From contig JASANG010003307.1 of NCBI GenBank assembly GCA_030248215.1, forward strand, positions 1 through 64,000: 64,000 bases of DNA. The letters are read 5' to 3'. Under the pieces are notes generated by a model. The model saw only the letters and a list, made by a program, of their open reading frames with translations. It did not search any database and was not told the origin of the DNA. Source of the DNA: Enoplolaimus lenunculus (taxonomy: Eukaryota > Nematoda > Enoplea > Enoplida > Thoracostomopsidae). This document shows positions 34,996-47,167 of this stretch, piece after piece; positions within the stretch are counted from its first letter, which is position 1; each line of letters begins with the position of its first letter. The translations under genes and the position numbers were made by a program.

Positions 34996-35859
34996 GTCGT
35001 TTAACACGTTTTGAAACTTTCGTCAAAGCGTTTGTGTAAAACAAATTACATTATCTTTTGCAAAAAAATTGCGCTAACTATCTGATTCATACATTGCGTT
35101 TTGTTATCGTTTTTATCTTGCGCAGTATTTCGTTATGCTTGATTTTAGCCACTGTACCTGTGTTTTAAGTATTGTTGCATCGATATGTCTAAGACGGCAA
35201 AATCAGGGTATGGGTATTTTAACCGCATACCGATATCGACATGTTTAATTCTAACATATTTTCAGATGAATTGAGTTGAATATAGATAGATAATGCGTAC
35301 CATTTCAGAAATATCTAGATAATATCCGTTTCCGTTATTTTTACTATCTGTTTACACTCTGGTATTGATATATCGGTATTTTAAAGTATCGGCTAAACAA
35401 CTTTCAAGTGTAATTCGTTTTGACTCATTTTTGTTTGGTGTTGTGTTTTACGCTGTTGGGTGTTTGTCGTGTTGCGACGGAGTATAAGGATCAACCTGTA
35501 GCATCCGCGTCGGACCGCAATTACGCGAGTGAGCAATATATACTTGTTAATTGAGTTGACACAGTGTCTAAGTAAGTATATATACGTCGAACGTTGCATA
35601 GCCGGTTTCAAGGAAATAGATTAAAGATGTATAAAGTTAAGGTGCTGGTACTTACATGAAGACTTGGAAGCATTTATTGGTAGAAAAACTAACTTGAAAT
35701 TACAGTGTAATATCTGTTAGCAATGTTTCGTTTACAGAACGTGTAGAAATTACACTTTAATATCTGTTAGCAATGTTTGGTTTCCAGAACGTGTACCATA
35801 TGATTGCTGCTTTAACCCTTTCTCACATGAATATTTGCAAGAGATGTAAGTAATTTCAA

Positions 35860-36077
35860 GGTGAGATTCGAACCCCAATCTCAAGGGTGGGATGCGTTTA
35901 CAATGACCACTGAGCTACAGGAGCTTAACGCTCGAGCCCGAGGGGGCTCTCACGTCTTGTGGAGATTTAACACTGCGCATATATGTTATAAATGTTAAAC
36001 ACTGCTCACAGTGTGTGTATTGCTGGTACATTATTCTATTTTGTTGCTCATAGTATACTCTATGAGCGAAAGGGTTA
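35860..36077 (-). mobile_element. tRNA-derived SINE, copy 1
   Basis: On the minus strand the head contains CTGTAGCTCAGTGGTCA (A box) and GGTTCGAATC (B box), the pol III promoter of a tRNA. The tRNA-like part is preceded on that strand by a body with GTGAGAGCC and an AT-rich stretch shared with 52814-53035. The match is to a SINE rather than a working tRNA, since the acceptor arm does not pair and body sequence is shared between copies. Confidence 0.6.
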
Positions 36078-37511
36078 AGGTCGTTCTCGTAATGCTTGCT
36101 GTTTGTAATAGTAAACATTGTTGGTGTGGATTTATCACGAGTTTATTTCATAAAAACCGCACTGTCTTAAAATTGAGTTCAAGACAAGCTATCTCAAACG
36201 GATAGTAAAATCTGTTTGCATACCTCAATTGTGTTGGCAGAAAAAGAAAATATGTTCGGAACATTTGTAAATCAATATCTGTTTTCCGTTTTCGTTATTT
36301 TGATCACTATCTGTTTCCGTTTTTGATCACTACGTTTCCGTTATTTTTTGCTATCTATTTACACCCTGTATACGATGGATTTTTTCACAGATAGCATAAA
36401 AAGAAAAAATTTTTATTTGAATATAGTATAAAACTGTTTCCATTAACGGAGTTGAGAATTTTTCACTTTAGTATATGAAAGTTTTTAGTTCAATAGTAAA
36501 CTGGAAATTTATCGTTTAAAAATGATAAAATAAATTGTTACCTAAAATCTCGCACACGAACATTTTCTATTTTATCCTAGCAGGGTACAATCGGAAGTGA
36601 AAATTTCCGCTGTCGAAGTTTAAGCAATTTTCCCTGTGGTAAAGGCGGCAGGTAAAAATGTTTAATTACAAAGTTTTACCAAACATCTGTCTAAATTTTG
36701 GTAATTTTTGTCTTAAAATTGAACCAAAGTTAAAACGAAACGCACCAAAAAAAATTCTGCAAAAAAGCAACATTTTTCTACCGAAATTGCCGCGACCTCC
36801 AGCAAAAATTCTACCAGAGCCGAAGTTTGATTCTCCGCCGGAGCCAGACCTCCAGCTATGGGCACCGGATATTTTTGTATCCAAACCTCTCAGTCGGAAT
36901 ATTAAACCACATTCTTACATTTGTTCCATGATAATTCAAAATCTTTATTTCTTAACTAAAACGTACCAATATTCAAAAACTTCAGATTAGCGTGATATTT
37001 ATAGGTAAAATGACTTCGTATCTAGTTCATCTTAAAATTAACCCAGCGAAATCTATGCATCGAACACGCACCGTAAAGTACTAATTTTATTACCTGTGCA
37101 AGAAACAAAATAAACGCAAAACTATGTATTCGTTATGAAATAGGGTCCTACCTTATAATTTTCCCGCTAGGAAAGTTTTTTGTAGAAAAATTGCGTTTCA
37201 AAATATTTACCATCCCGCCCATTTAGAAATTTCTGCATCCGCTGCTGAAACCGCGACACCAGTATAAGTAATATGGGCTGATGTTTGTACGACTTAGCGT
37301 AAGTGTATTTCAATCTGGTTCTTTGTTCTTGGAACTAAAACGATTCAAGTATATATAGTTCGAGGGAAGGGTTATTTGGATGGAATCTCTGTTGCAGTGG
37401 TGTAAATAAGGCCAAGGACAAGCCAAATTAACTCAACTTTAAGGTGTCAACGCAAGTATATATTTAGTAGTCTGTAGCAAGCTTCTAAACTGAATACCCA
37501 GAACTATTGAG

Positions 37512-37768
37512 GTACTGTAGTGAGTGACCGGAATAAGAGGAGGACTGAGATTTATTTGACCTCTGCAGAGGGTACCCCCTGTTATTCGGATTTCGTTACA
37601 CATATATCCGTATTGTAACTAACCCTTGGAACTCACCTTTATTTGGTTCTGGAGTCATTTATGCGTTACACCTACAATTAGGAATAATTGGCTATTAGGG
37701 ATACGGACGCCTATTGACTGGGACTCAAAATGGGTACCCCCTCTTTATTCGGGTCACTACAGTACTAC
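37512..37768. mobile_element. Foldback MITE with GTACTGTAGTGA termini
   Basis: The left end, GTACTGTAGTGAGTGACC, and the right end (reverse complement GTACTGTAGTGACCC) match, as do the adjacent GGAATAAGAGG and GAATAAAGAGG phrases and inner GGGTACCCCC blocks. No coding capacity. I cannot fix the target duplication. Confidence 0.6.
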
Positions 37769-39099
37769 CATAATTAATACCGATTTGTAAATTTGTATCT
37801 TTTATGCTCATATCAATTTGCTTGAGGGTCAGGGCACTTCTTTTAGAGCAACAAGTTAAAACAAGTGCTTAAGAAACGAAAATTGAGGTTCGAAAACTCA
37901 AAAAACACAAATTCGAGTTTCTGATATCCGAAATATAAAATTTCATTTTGGATATCCGGATAAATATCCGACAAGAATTGCCGGATATGAAAAAATATCT
38001 GATGCCCATCACTACCAGTTATATCCTACGCCTGAGTCCTACTTTTATGTTAATGAACCCAGGTCCACGCTGCGATAAATGTCGTTCCATTGTCCCCGGG
38101 CAGAAATAAACCATAAGTGCACACTTGTGCCAGAGGCAACGAAACTTGCCGACTAGAGGTGAGGCGAAATTAGGTAGTAACAATGGTTAATTAGTCAATT
38201 TTAGCCAATATCTGCAATATGTTGTTAAGTTGTTTGATTTATTTTCTACCGAAACTGCCGGAACCTCCGGCAGAAACTCTACCTTGGTTGGTTGACCTAC
38301 TAGCCACACTCTTACTTTGATCTGGATAAAAACGTCACTACCAGGGAGTAAACCGCATTGTTAAAATAACGTAAATGCATACCGATCAAAATAACGGAAA
38401 CGTATATTGAAGTAAATCGTTTCAAAGATGTTTATCTTTCTGCTAGAACAATTGAGGCATGCAAATATTTACCGGGCTTATAAAATTTTAAAGAAAAAAT
38501 ATCGGGCGCACCAAAATATTTAACGTTTAGATTATTAATACCATAATTTTCTATTTCATATCGAACAATTGCAGCATATACGTGATTTTTAACTAATTTT
38601 GAGCACAACAATAATTTCCTTAATTTCTATAACAAGGAAACGGATATACGGTTACACCCTGACCAATAACATTTTATTTGGAACAAAAATAAATTGTATA
38701 ATCCTTTAGAAAATAAACAAGCTACATTATTGAAAGCACAAAAGTGCCAGAAGCTGCGGTACACATGTAACGGAAAGAGCAACCTGAATACAACGCTGAA
38801 AATGTAACTATGGTATCTTTTCCTAGCCTTAACCCTTGTCTAGCAGTGCGCAACACGAGGTCTACCACCAGTTACGCTAGAATTTCCGCTGTCGGTTCCG
38901 GCAATTTGATAGCGAATTTTTTAGTTTTACAAAAATTCGTTAAATACCACTGACTTTAAAAATTTAAGCCTAAAACCAAAATTTTCGACATTTTGCAAAT
39001 AATTGCTAAACTTAGTAAATCAAACATTATTTGGACCACCTAATTGCGCTTAATCTCCGGTTCCGGCGTTTTTCTTCTCTGATTACGCCTTACGGTCTT

Positions 39100-39300
39100 A
39101 ATAGTCGCAATTTCATGCGGAGATTTAAACTGAATCGCTATGTACCATGAGTCGACTATATATAGAGTTTACCGCTGGAGGTCGAGCGGTCTCACGTTCT
39201 CAGGAAATTTTTATTGTCGCTACGCGTAATAATTATTAAACCCTGCGCATTTTGTGTTGTATATTATTGTTCACAATGTACTCCATGTTTGAAAGGGACA
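39100..39300 (-). mobile_element. Degenerate relative of the tRNA-derived SINE
   Basis: It shares the plus-strand phrases GCGGTCTCACGTTCTCAGGAAATTT and a following GTTGTATATTATTGTTCACA body with the copies at 35860 and 52814, but the tRNA-like boxes are almost erased. Probably the oldest of the three copies. Confidence 0.35.
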
Positions 39301-39991
39301 ATATCAAATTAATATCCATTTTCCGTGAGGGAATACGCGTAAGTAGTCAAATTTGAACAATTTTAATTGTATATATATAAGCCATAAAAATTAAAACCTA
39401 CATAACAATGGCGCGATTCAACGCGGGACACATTCGCGAGTATTAAACCAAAATGAAACATATATAATAAAATCGCACACGCAATATTTTGATTATTTTC
39501 GTCGAAAATTTGCAAGTTCAGGTTTTGACCTTGAGAAATTCCAGGTCCGGCTTCTGGCTCTGCGATATTTCGTGTCCGGAATTTCACAACAGAAAGTTAC
39601 CACGCCCGCGTTCGGGCCGACAGTGCTCCCTACCACTCTCCGGGACCTTCACGTTTTAGTAAACAAAACAAAATTTTACAACATTTATGACATCTTTGGG
39701 GTTCTTCAGTTATCGCTTGGCGGAACTCTGATGTCGTAAGACTAAACACCCGGTTTAAACTGTACGTCGTAAAAAATTTTATGGCTTTTTCTTTAAAAAA
39801 TTTATGTCTGAATTCAAGCTTCCGTTTTGGAATATACTGCGTCAGGGGTTTAGGTAGATTTGAGAAATTCCGGGCCCGCGTTTTGGATTTGAGAATTTTC
39901 GGCTACAGGTTTTGCATTTGCGACATTCCGGGTTCGGATTTCAGATTTTAAAAACGCCGGGTCTGGGTATTTGTTTTGAAATGTTGCAAGT

Positions 39992-42248
39992 CTACTTTTT
40001 AACTCCATTAACAGTTTCGCAATCGCCCAACGCCAACAAATAAGCCCTATATTTAACTTCATGTGCTTCATATTGTTTTTCCAATTTCTTTCGTGTCTTT
40101 TTGCCCAACTCATTCCCTGAAACATCGTGTGTAGGTATTCCTTTATCGTCCCAAGCGCAATATTTATCGGTAGACGACTTGAAAAGTTCCCAAGGCGGAA
40201 TCGATTTTTTCAACTCCCTGCTGTCACGTTCTTGTTGTTTTTGAAACTTTTCTGCAGCCAATTCTTCCTTTAAACGCTTTGCTTGCTCACGCTCCCTAAA
40301 ACAGGCGAATAATTTCGAACATCTATCAATTACATCACAACTGATCATAACACAAACAGGGAAATCATAGAGACACTATAGTTTCTCAATTATATGTTTC
40401 TTAAAACAGTATTTATGCCTGCATCTCTGTTATATGTTTTCCAAAAGAGACCATTCGTTTTTCAACTACTTTTGTTATAACAAATTAAAGAGTGGCATAT
40501 ATTTTAGGGATGTGCCGATCAAATCAGCATCGGTAATTATCGGCACTTAGAATCGGCATCGGCAAAAAAAATTATCAGCACATGCCTACTACATTTATAC
40601 AACTGAAGAAAAGTAACAATACGCTTCATTTAAACAATAGAATATCGCGGGGCTTGATAGTGCTCAGTTTTGCAAGCGCAAGATCTTCCAGAATATTTTG
40701 TTCAAAAAATCCGCATGTAAAATACTAATGCCTTAAGTTATCTATTATTCAAATTTTCGAAATACCGCAGTGGTGTAATCTATCGTTAACGCTGGAAAAG
40801 TGCAAATTATTTAACAACAAAAGCATAAAACAAAAGCACAAGCATAAATTTTAGTGATATTGACACATGGCCACATACGACAAAGCTATACATAGCTAAT
40901 TAAAATTCTACAGAGGTTTTTTTATCTTTCTAAATTCACTGGGATATTCCTTTTGTTTTGTTTCATAGCAGAATAGCAGCAAAAGTTCGGATCCGATTTC
41001 AGATTCGGCAAAAATTAATCGGTCGGAATTTATGATTGTGCATTTGTAATCGAGTTGAAACAGATAAAATCTTTTTCGGAAATTTGTATCCAATAGCCGG
41101 ATACTTGTTGCCGAATAGAGGGAGGAGGCTATCCCCGCACAAACCCCCCCAACCCCCCCCCGAATATTAAATATTTACAAAAATATGTAGTCCATTGAAA
41201 ATATAGTATGTATGTAGTTCTGCCTTACTTCAGCAATATTTCTTTATCTACGAGCTTCATTATTGTATGACCATGTTTATCTTCTAAACGAACACCTAAG
41301 CTTGGCAATATGTCATCACGAAGTGTATCGCATTCTTCCAGTAGTGTACCACATTTTTCGTTTATTGCAATTGTACGCATTTTTTCACTGAAAGTAAAGT
41401 AAAATTATAATTACTGTAGCATTTGAAAGGGTTCAGCGATTGCCAGGGGCGTATACACGGAGAAAAAGGGAGATATGTTTTCCGACATCTATGGAGAAAG
41501 AACAAAAAGATGATATTTCATACATTACAATAACGCAGATGAACCCTAGAGATCAAAAAATTTCTTGCTCGTTACGTTTGAACGGGTACCTTTATGTAAA
41601 ATCATCTCCCTACAAAATGAATTCCTGGCTACACCCCTGGTGATTAGCGCTTATTTGCAACAAAACTGTGAATCGTTCTACTAAAAGGAACCGAGTTTCA
41701 CCAGATTTTAACCGTTGCGCTGTTAACTCCAAATATACTACCATGATTAGTACCAACACTAATCACCTAACATACCGAAATTCGGCTAAAACATTCAAAT
41801 ACGGCATCACAATTTCTTCGGTTGAAGCTAAGTTGGAGGCATCAGCAGTAGAATCTGAGGCAGTAAATCCAATTCGATTGGCATCACTGATATCACAGAC
41901 ACCAAATACACGCAATATATCCGTAATATAAAGTGCGATGCGACGAAGAATTAAATTATCAGGCGAACAGCGACTAGATTCTACAAGTGCGGTATACTTA
42001 TTGGTATCAGATATGAGCTCTCGTATACAGTTCAACGCTGTTCTTGTATCTATCGAATCACAAAGCGCTTCATGAATGTTCCTTCGATGTTTATCAAATG
42101 CATTCGACAACGAAATGTCATTTTCTCTCCATTTGCAGTACGATTCCGCTGCTTCTGGTTTGAAATTTGCTCGTAAATAGTGCTTGACAGTTAGAAAAAA
42201 CTCTGATAACATTTTTTCATAACCAACCGCACGTTCCATTGTACTAGC
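39992..42248 (-). CDS. CARS1: CysRS exons 10-12: anticodon-binding helices and C-terminal extension
   Basis: Exon 10 (473 bp) gives the helical tRNA-binding region with [14 protein letters not shown] and [12 protein letters not shown]. Exon 11 gives [15 protein letters not shown] and the start of the Lys/Glu-rich helix. Exon 12 gives [17 protein letters not shown], then the conserved tail with [12 protein letters not shown], ending in KK and the stop TAG at 39992-39994. Confidence 0.94.
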
Positions 42249-45200
42249 CTGAAAACAATGCGTCTGATTAGATAAATGACACGGTTTAAAAAGTCCTTAA
42301 ATTCGACAGTCACACATTGGCAATTTTGTAACCGGCAAAACTAACCAAATGACTGCATAAATCTAAACACTGAAATTAGTGATGTACTGGTACCAGAATT
42401 TTTGCCCATGCCTATGCCCATCCGGATTCTTATTTCAAAATTTTGCACTCGCGAAAAGTTCCAATACCGATGCCGATTAATCGGGACATCCCTAAGAGAA
42501 GTCACAAAACACTAATGTACTATACAAACATACCGAATAATCTAACACATCTTCCCAGTTATGTAACAGAAATAAAATACGCAGTTGGCGTGAAGTGTAT
42601 TGTTTCAGAGCGTCTCGGATTGTAATAAAATTCTTGAGCGATTTCGACATTTTCAACCCAGCTAAAATTAACAAAATATAAACTATATAAATTACTACCA
42701 AAGCAAAATATGTTTTGTGACCAGAACCATTGTGTTATCAACAACGGTTGTTTTTAACATTTATTTACATCACCCCAAGCCACATGAATTTATGTTTTGT
42801 TTTAACTTTCAAGCAATGCGGCAACAAAGGTTCGAATTTAGATTCGGATTTGGCAAAAATTTGTGGTTCGGATTCGGAGGTGCAAAACCTGAATCCAAAA
42901 GCCTAATCCAACAATGTTCGACAATATGTTTTTTCAGTTTTAAACAATAAAAATTTTAAATAACTTATTATAATAAAAACTTTTTGTTTCAGGTTACAAA
43001 TCTCAAAACTGAGGTCGGGCAAGAAATGTATTAACGTTTAAAGTTTTGCGACAATGGATTCGGATTCGGTCAAGTCGTGGATTCGGCGCCACCTTGCTTT
43101 CAAGCACCATACCCAAACAATTTGCCACGCAAAATAACAAAAAGCCTTAAAAGCCACAACCAATTTTGCTAACTAAACTACAACCTAAAATTAAATCTAC
43201 ACAAAAAACATTATCTTGAAATTTCAAGAAACCATGCCTTAAAACTTTATATGTATTTGTTTCATTTTAACTTTTCAACATAACCGAGATAACTTCTCGG
43301 GAACGCAGTCGCTACTATTGTTCGTTTATTTCTGCCCGTAATTGTACGTACCTATCCTGAGTGTTCCAGCATGCAAAAAATAATTCACCCACTGCCTACA
43401 ACCGGAGTACGCTTCAGACTGCGCAATTTCGTTATCGTGGTGCGGAAATTTTAGGTCAAAGCCACCGGAATGTATGTCCAGAACATTACCACATATTGAC
43501 GTAGCCATTACCGAGCATTCAATATGCCAGCCTGTAACACCAAATTGTGAATTATCACATAAGTAAAATTAATACTGTATAAGTCAAACTCCATATTGGT
43601 TCGTACACTACGATTTTGCTATAAATGCTATGAAAAGATCAACTATTTTGAAGCACACACAAGTTCCTAAAAGCCGACATAACCGAATGTTGAAATTTTA
43701 CCAACTCAAACGTTATACTTTTCGCTAGAGCCAAATATTCACAGTATTTTGTGAATTACTAGTTACTGTCACGAGCGAAGGCGACTGCTTTAACTAACCT
43801 GGCCGGCCTTTGCCCCACGGTGAATCCCAGGTCGGTTCGCCTGGTTTTGATGCTTTCCAAAGAGCAAAATCATATTCATTGCGCTTCGATTTTAAGCGAT
43901 CCTCGTCAATACTTAACTCGCCTTCACCTTCTCGCATTGCGGAAGACAACTTGGACGTGTCACCAAATGCTTCTTCAATATAAATACACCATTTATGTAA
44001 ACCACTTATTCATAATGTTAACAAAACGACTGAGCCATCATGTTTCTTTGTTATTACTGGAAATGGAACAGTCCAATGTTGAAGTGCAGTAAATTATCCA
44101 ACACTTCTCCTAGAAACAAAATAATGACCGCTCCAAACTAATATCAATTTTGTTCACCAAGATTAAAATTAATACTCTTGTTAATGCAAAATGTCAACAT
44201 TCAAATAAATCAGATATCCGCCGAAGTCATCTGTTGCAATTCGAATAAGAAGATAAATAAACTGACCTGGAACTAATTTAGCATAGAAATGATTTTCAGA
44301 TTCGTTAAATTCAGAGGTATTAAAGTAAACTGAACCGCCAGACTCATAAGCAAATCCATTGCTAATAATTTGTTCAACATACGCGATGATTTCTGGTATA
44401 TACTCAGAAACTCTCGTTAAAACATCTGAAATAAGGAAAAATACAGATTAATATAATAGCTTAACTGTCGTCATTAGCATAGCTAATATGATATTATAAA
44501 ATAACTAACTAACATCAAATACCTATCTTCGATTGTCATAAATGTTTAAAACACGTTCCTGATTACTTTCTCATCCATTGCCAAAAAAATTTTATTCTAG
44601 AAACCAGATCGCCTGTAAAATGATAAAAGTCATAAACTAACTTTAGAAATTTAAATCACAAACATTCCCATGGACCCATGGACAACGTATTGAATTACAA
44701 TGTATAATTCCATTTTTAACATTTTTTGCAACCGAACCTAGTAAACTAACCTGGAGGAGAAACACCAAGTGATTTCATATCGTCGTGAAACTCGGCTTCG
44801 AAGGCACGCGCATGAGCAGTGAAAATTGAAATGTCTGATACTTCATGTCCTTGACGGTTATCCATATAGTCAGAAATAGTATCTTTCACAGTAGGATCAG
44901 CCAAGAGCTGTTCAACAGAAGCACATGTCTGCGTCGAACCAATGTTTTCAAGTTTCTTGAGTGCATCAGAAACGACAAATAACTTAAAATAAATACATAT
45001 ATAAAGTTGTATGCTGCAAATACCACTCGAAACATAAACCACAATAATTTACGAACAATAACCGAAAAAAGGTTTGTATGTTTACCGCGTTCCAATCAGT
45101 TTATAACAAGTTACGAAATGTGCAAAACCTTTAGCTCAAAACTTACATTTTTATTAAGCAACTCGCGCTTATCAGTATCATCTTCTCCAGCTATCTTGTG

Positions 45201-47167
45201 CTCTAAGAGAGAAATACTGTTGTTCATCACATCTTTTATCTGAACAACAATAAAGTATGCAAAAACAAAAAATAGTAACGGAATATTTAAATAATGCCCA
45301 CTATTCTCTAACTATCTCAAATCCATATCACCACTTGATTAATAGGTTTGCAACTTTCCAACCACTGCATCAGTAAATCTTTACAAATGTGAGCATTGTT
45401 TCAGCTGCACATAACACCAATTCAATTTATGTTCTCAAATTAACAGTCCCACGTTTATGATTGTTCGAAAAATTAAATCCTGACAGTCATCGGTGCCAAA
45501 TACTGCTAGAAACACGGATATATACATCGAATGTGCATTCTGATATAATTCCTCAGATGGCATTTCAAAGCAACCAGAAGTTAATACAAAACAGCATTTT
45601 GAATACTGATTTCAATTTCAATTCCTGCGGTTTTCAGTTTACACATTCATCTATCTTGATATTTCGACAATACATCAGACAATTAACTTACCTCTGTTGC
45701 AGTATGACTTTGTTTCAAAAATGTTGAGAATAAGTGGTTCTGTCTGGCTCGTTTAATTATTTTATCATCGATGTCAGTTATATTCATGACATATTTCACA
45801 TTGTAACCGAAATAGCCGTGAAGCACTCGTCGAACGATATCAAAAGATATGTATGATCTGTATAAAGCCATATAATCTAATCACAAGTGACAAAATGCAC
45901 AAAGGTGAACCGAAGCTCACACAGCGATATGTAACCTACCGGTTAGAGATGACCCGGGCCCAGGATTTTATCCGCGTCCGGTGCCAGTAAAATACACTAA
46001 CCTTCAAATTTTATGTGCCTTTTGCTTAAGCATGTAACTAAGAGTACGGTACCATTTTTATTATATCGCGTCACGCTACCTCTGTTGATACTACCATGTT
46101 GTGAGTTATTGTTAAAATTTTAAATTCCAAATTTATAGACCTGAAGTTCCCATTCCGCAAACACTAGAAATTCAATATGCCAGTTAAGCATACATCTGTT
46201 TTTGGTTTCAGATCCTCCAAAACATATAACTCTGTAATTGGAGTTATTTCACAATTTCAACTGAGGACCCATCGAATTGTATTTGTAATAAATGTAATCA
46301 AAAACATAGCAGAGGAAATTTGGCTAACCGAAATAGCTGGGCTCACAAAGACATGAACAAACATTCTTAATTGTTGGTTTTCTGGTACTGTCCATGGTAC
46401 CGTAGAGCCTCGTTCCTGGCGATCTCTGGCCTCAGCCCCGACGCCAGTGCCCGGACCACAGGAAATCTCTTCTACCGCTATGCAGAAAAACTTTTACAAA
46501 ATATTCATCAGTTACTCCGGTATACAAGACATTATAATGAAACATAACAAAGTATTTTAAAAACAGCTCACAGTCGAACAGGAGACATGTCTAGCATTTT
46601 TGTTTTATGAAAACCGAACAGAATTGGCCCAGGATTTGTTGAGCTTTCATATTGGATCTATGTTGTGTTACTTTTACTTAATTTAAATTTTCTAATATTT
46701 AAGGTACTTGTCACACTTGCACTTTGCCTTCAAATTAGTACGCTAAATTAAATAGATACGTAGATAACGTAGGTCAACAAATATCTGTTGCGCCCGTCAG
46801 TACCTCGCGTGCCCCATGTGAGCAGAATCGTAAACTGTAGGTCCGCATATATACCACTCGACCTGAAATGTAATAACACTAAGAAATCGTTCAACAAACA
46901 CCTAAATAAAACGTCGAGACAACAGACTGCCTGGGGTCTAAATATATAGTCATAACCGAAATAACAGATACTGAAATGGCAACCGCCTAAAGAAGACAAT
47001 GCCGCACTAACGAATAAATAAGCCAACAAACAGATTCACACCTTGTTTCCATTGTTGGGAATAAACAAGTCTTTGCATCTAGTCAAACTGTTTGTCAGCT
47101 TTAGTTGATGTCGTTGGCCAATTTCGGGTTGTAACCACAACGGTTGTGTTCTTTTAACTTCCGACAT
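39992..47167 (-). CDS. CARS1: Cytosolic cysteinyl-tRNA synthetase, complete 12-exon gene
   Basis: A class I aminoacyl-tRNA synthetase that charges tRNA-Cys with cysteine using ATP. Exons (5' to 3' on the minus strand): 47167-47042, 46862-46804, 45857-45692, 45239-45147, 44982-44751, 44425-44267, 43972-43799, 43531-43352, 42661-42534, 42248-41776, 41387-41229, 40295-39992. All phases fit; total 2253 nt, 750 residues, against 748 in human CARS1. Visible motifs: Cys48, HIGH-type HMGH at 57-60, WHIEC at 338-342, HHDNE at 367-371 and KMSKS at 400-404. The zinc site (Cys48, Cys342, His367, Glu371) is intact. The C-terminal exon has the Lys-rich eukaryotic extension and the [18 protein letters not shown] block typical of animal cytosolic enzymes. 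No mitochondrial presequence is evident. The first Met (47167) is chosen because [17 protein letters not shown] follows closely, as in the human N terminus. Confidence 0.96.
40506..40590. mobile_element. MITE fragment, TAGGGATGTGCCGAT family, in CysRS intron 11
   Basis: It begins TTAGGGATGTGCCGATC and continues with ATCGGCA/TCGGCAT phrases. Only one terminus is clear. Confidence 0.45.
42374..42495. mobile_element. MITE copy, TAGGGATG family, in CysRS intron 9
   Basis: The left end, TTAGTGATGTACTGGTACC, and the right end, ATTAATCGGGACATCCCTAA, are imperfect inverted repeats around about 120 bp. The termini match the family seen at 12546 and 40506. No clean target duplication. Confidence 0.5.
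42534..45857 (-). CDS. CARS1: CysRS exons 3-9: catalytic core
   Basis: Exon 3 gives [20 protein letters not shown], nearly identical to human. Exons 4-5 carry the insertion typical of animal cytosolic CysRS. Exon 6 gives [14 protein letters not shown]. Exon 7 gives the [20 protein letters not shown] block. Exon 8 gives WHIECSVMA and [13 protein letters not shown]. Exon 9 gives [18 protein letters not shown]. The exon 7 acceptor (TATTGAAG) lacks pyrimidines; the next AG, three bases in, would drop one residue. Confidence 0.94.
42814..43096 (+). mobile_element. Complete hAT-type MITE with 8-bp target duplication, CysRS intron 8
   Basis: The 283-bp element begins CAATGCGGCAAC and ends GGCGCCACCTTG (reverse complement CAAGGTGGCGCC). 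It is flanked by exact 8-bp duplications CTTTCAAG at 42806-42813 and 43097-43104. The interior holds TTCGGATTCGG phrases and CAAAACTGAGGTCGGG. Relatives lie at 30233-30599 and about 9120-9265. Non-autonomous. Confidence 0.85.
46804..47167 (-). CDS. CARS1: CysRS exons 1-2: N terminus and HIGH motif
   Basis: Exon 1 (47167-47042) encodes [18 protein letters not shown] and the [20 protein letters not shown] lead-in. Exon 2 (46862-46804) encodes [19 protein letters not shown]. It contains the zinc-ligand Cys and the HMGH form of the ATP-binding HIGH motif. The exon 1 donor reads GTGTGA, weaker than the others, but the acceptor (ATTTCAG) and phase are clean. Confidence 0.93.

Larger units (their letters stand above)
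33547..39991. other. Intergenic region between the convergent hnRNP L-like and CysRS genes
   Basis: It holds the 3' flanks of both genes, MITE and SINE remains listed separately, and CAGGGT/ACCCTG-ended fragments (around 36580 and 38650). I see no further gene. The 110-codon frame at 36658 lies in MITE-like sequence. The 3' end of the CysRS transcript is not marked by a near AATAAA. Confidence 0.55.

Noticed and set aside
36658-36990. 110-codon frame with Pro/Lys-rich translation
   Set aside because: It lies in a CAGGGTACAATCGGAA-started MITE-like region, and the repeated TTTTACC/CCGAAG phrases explain the composition.
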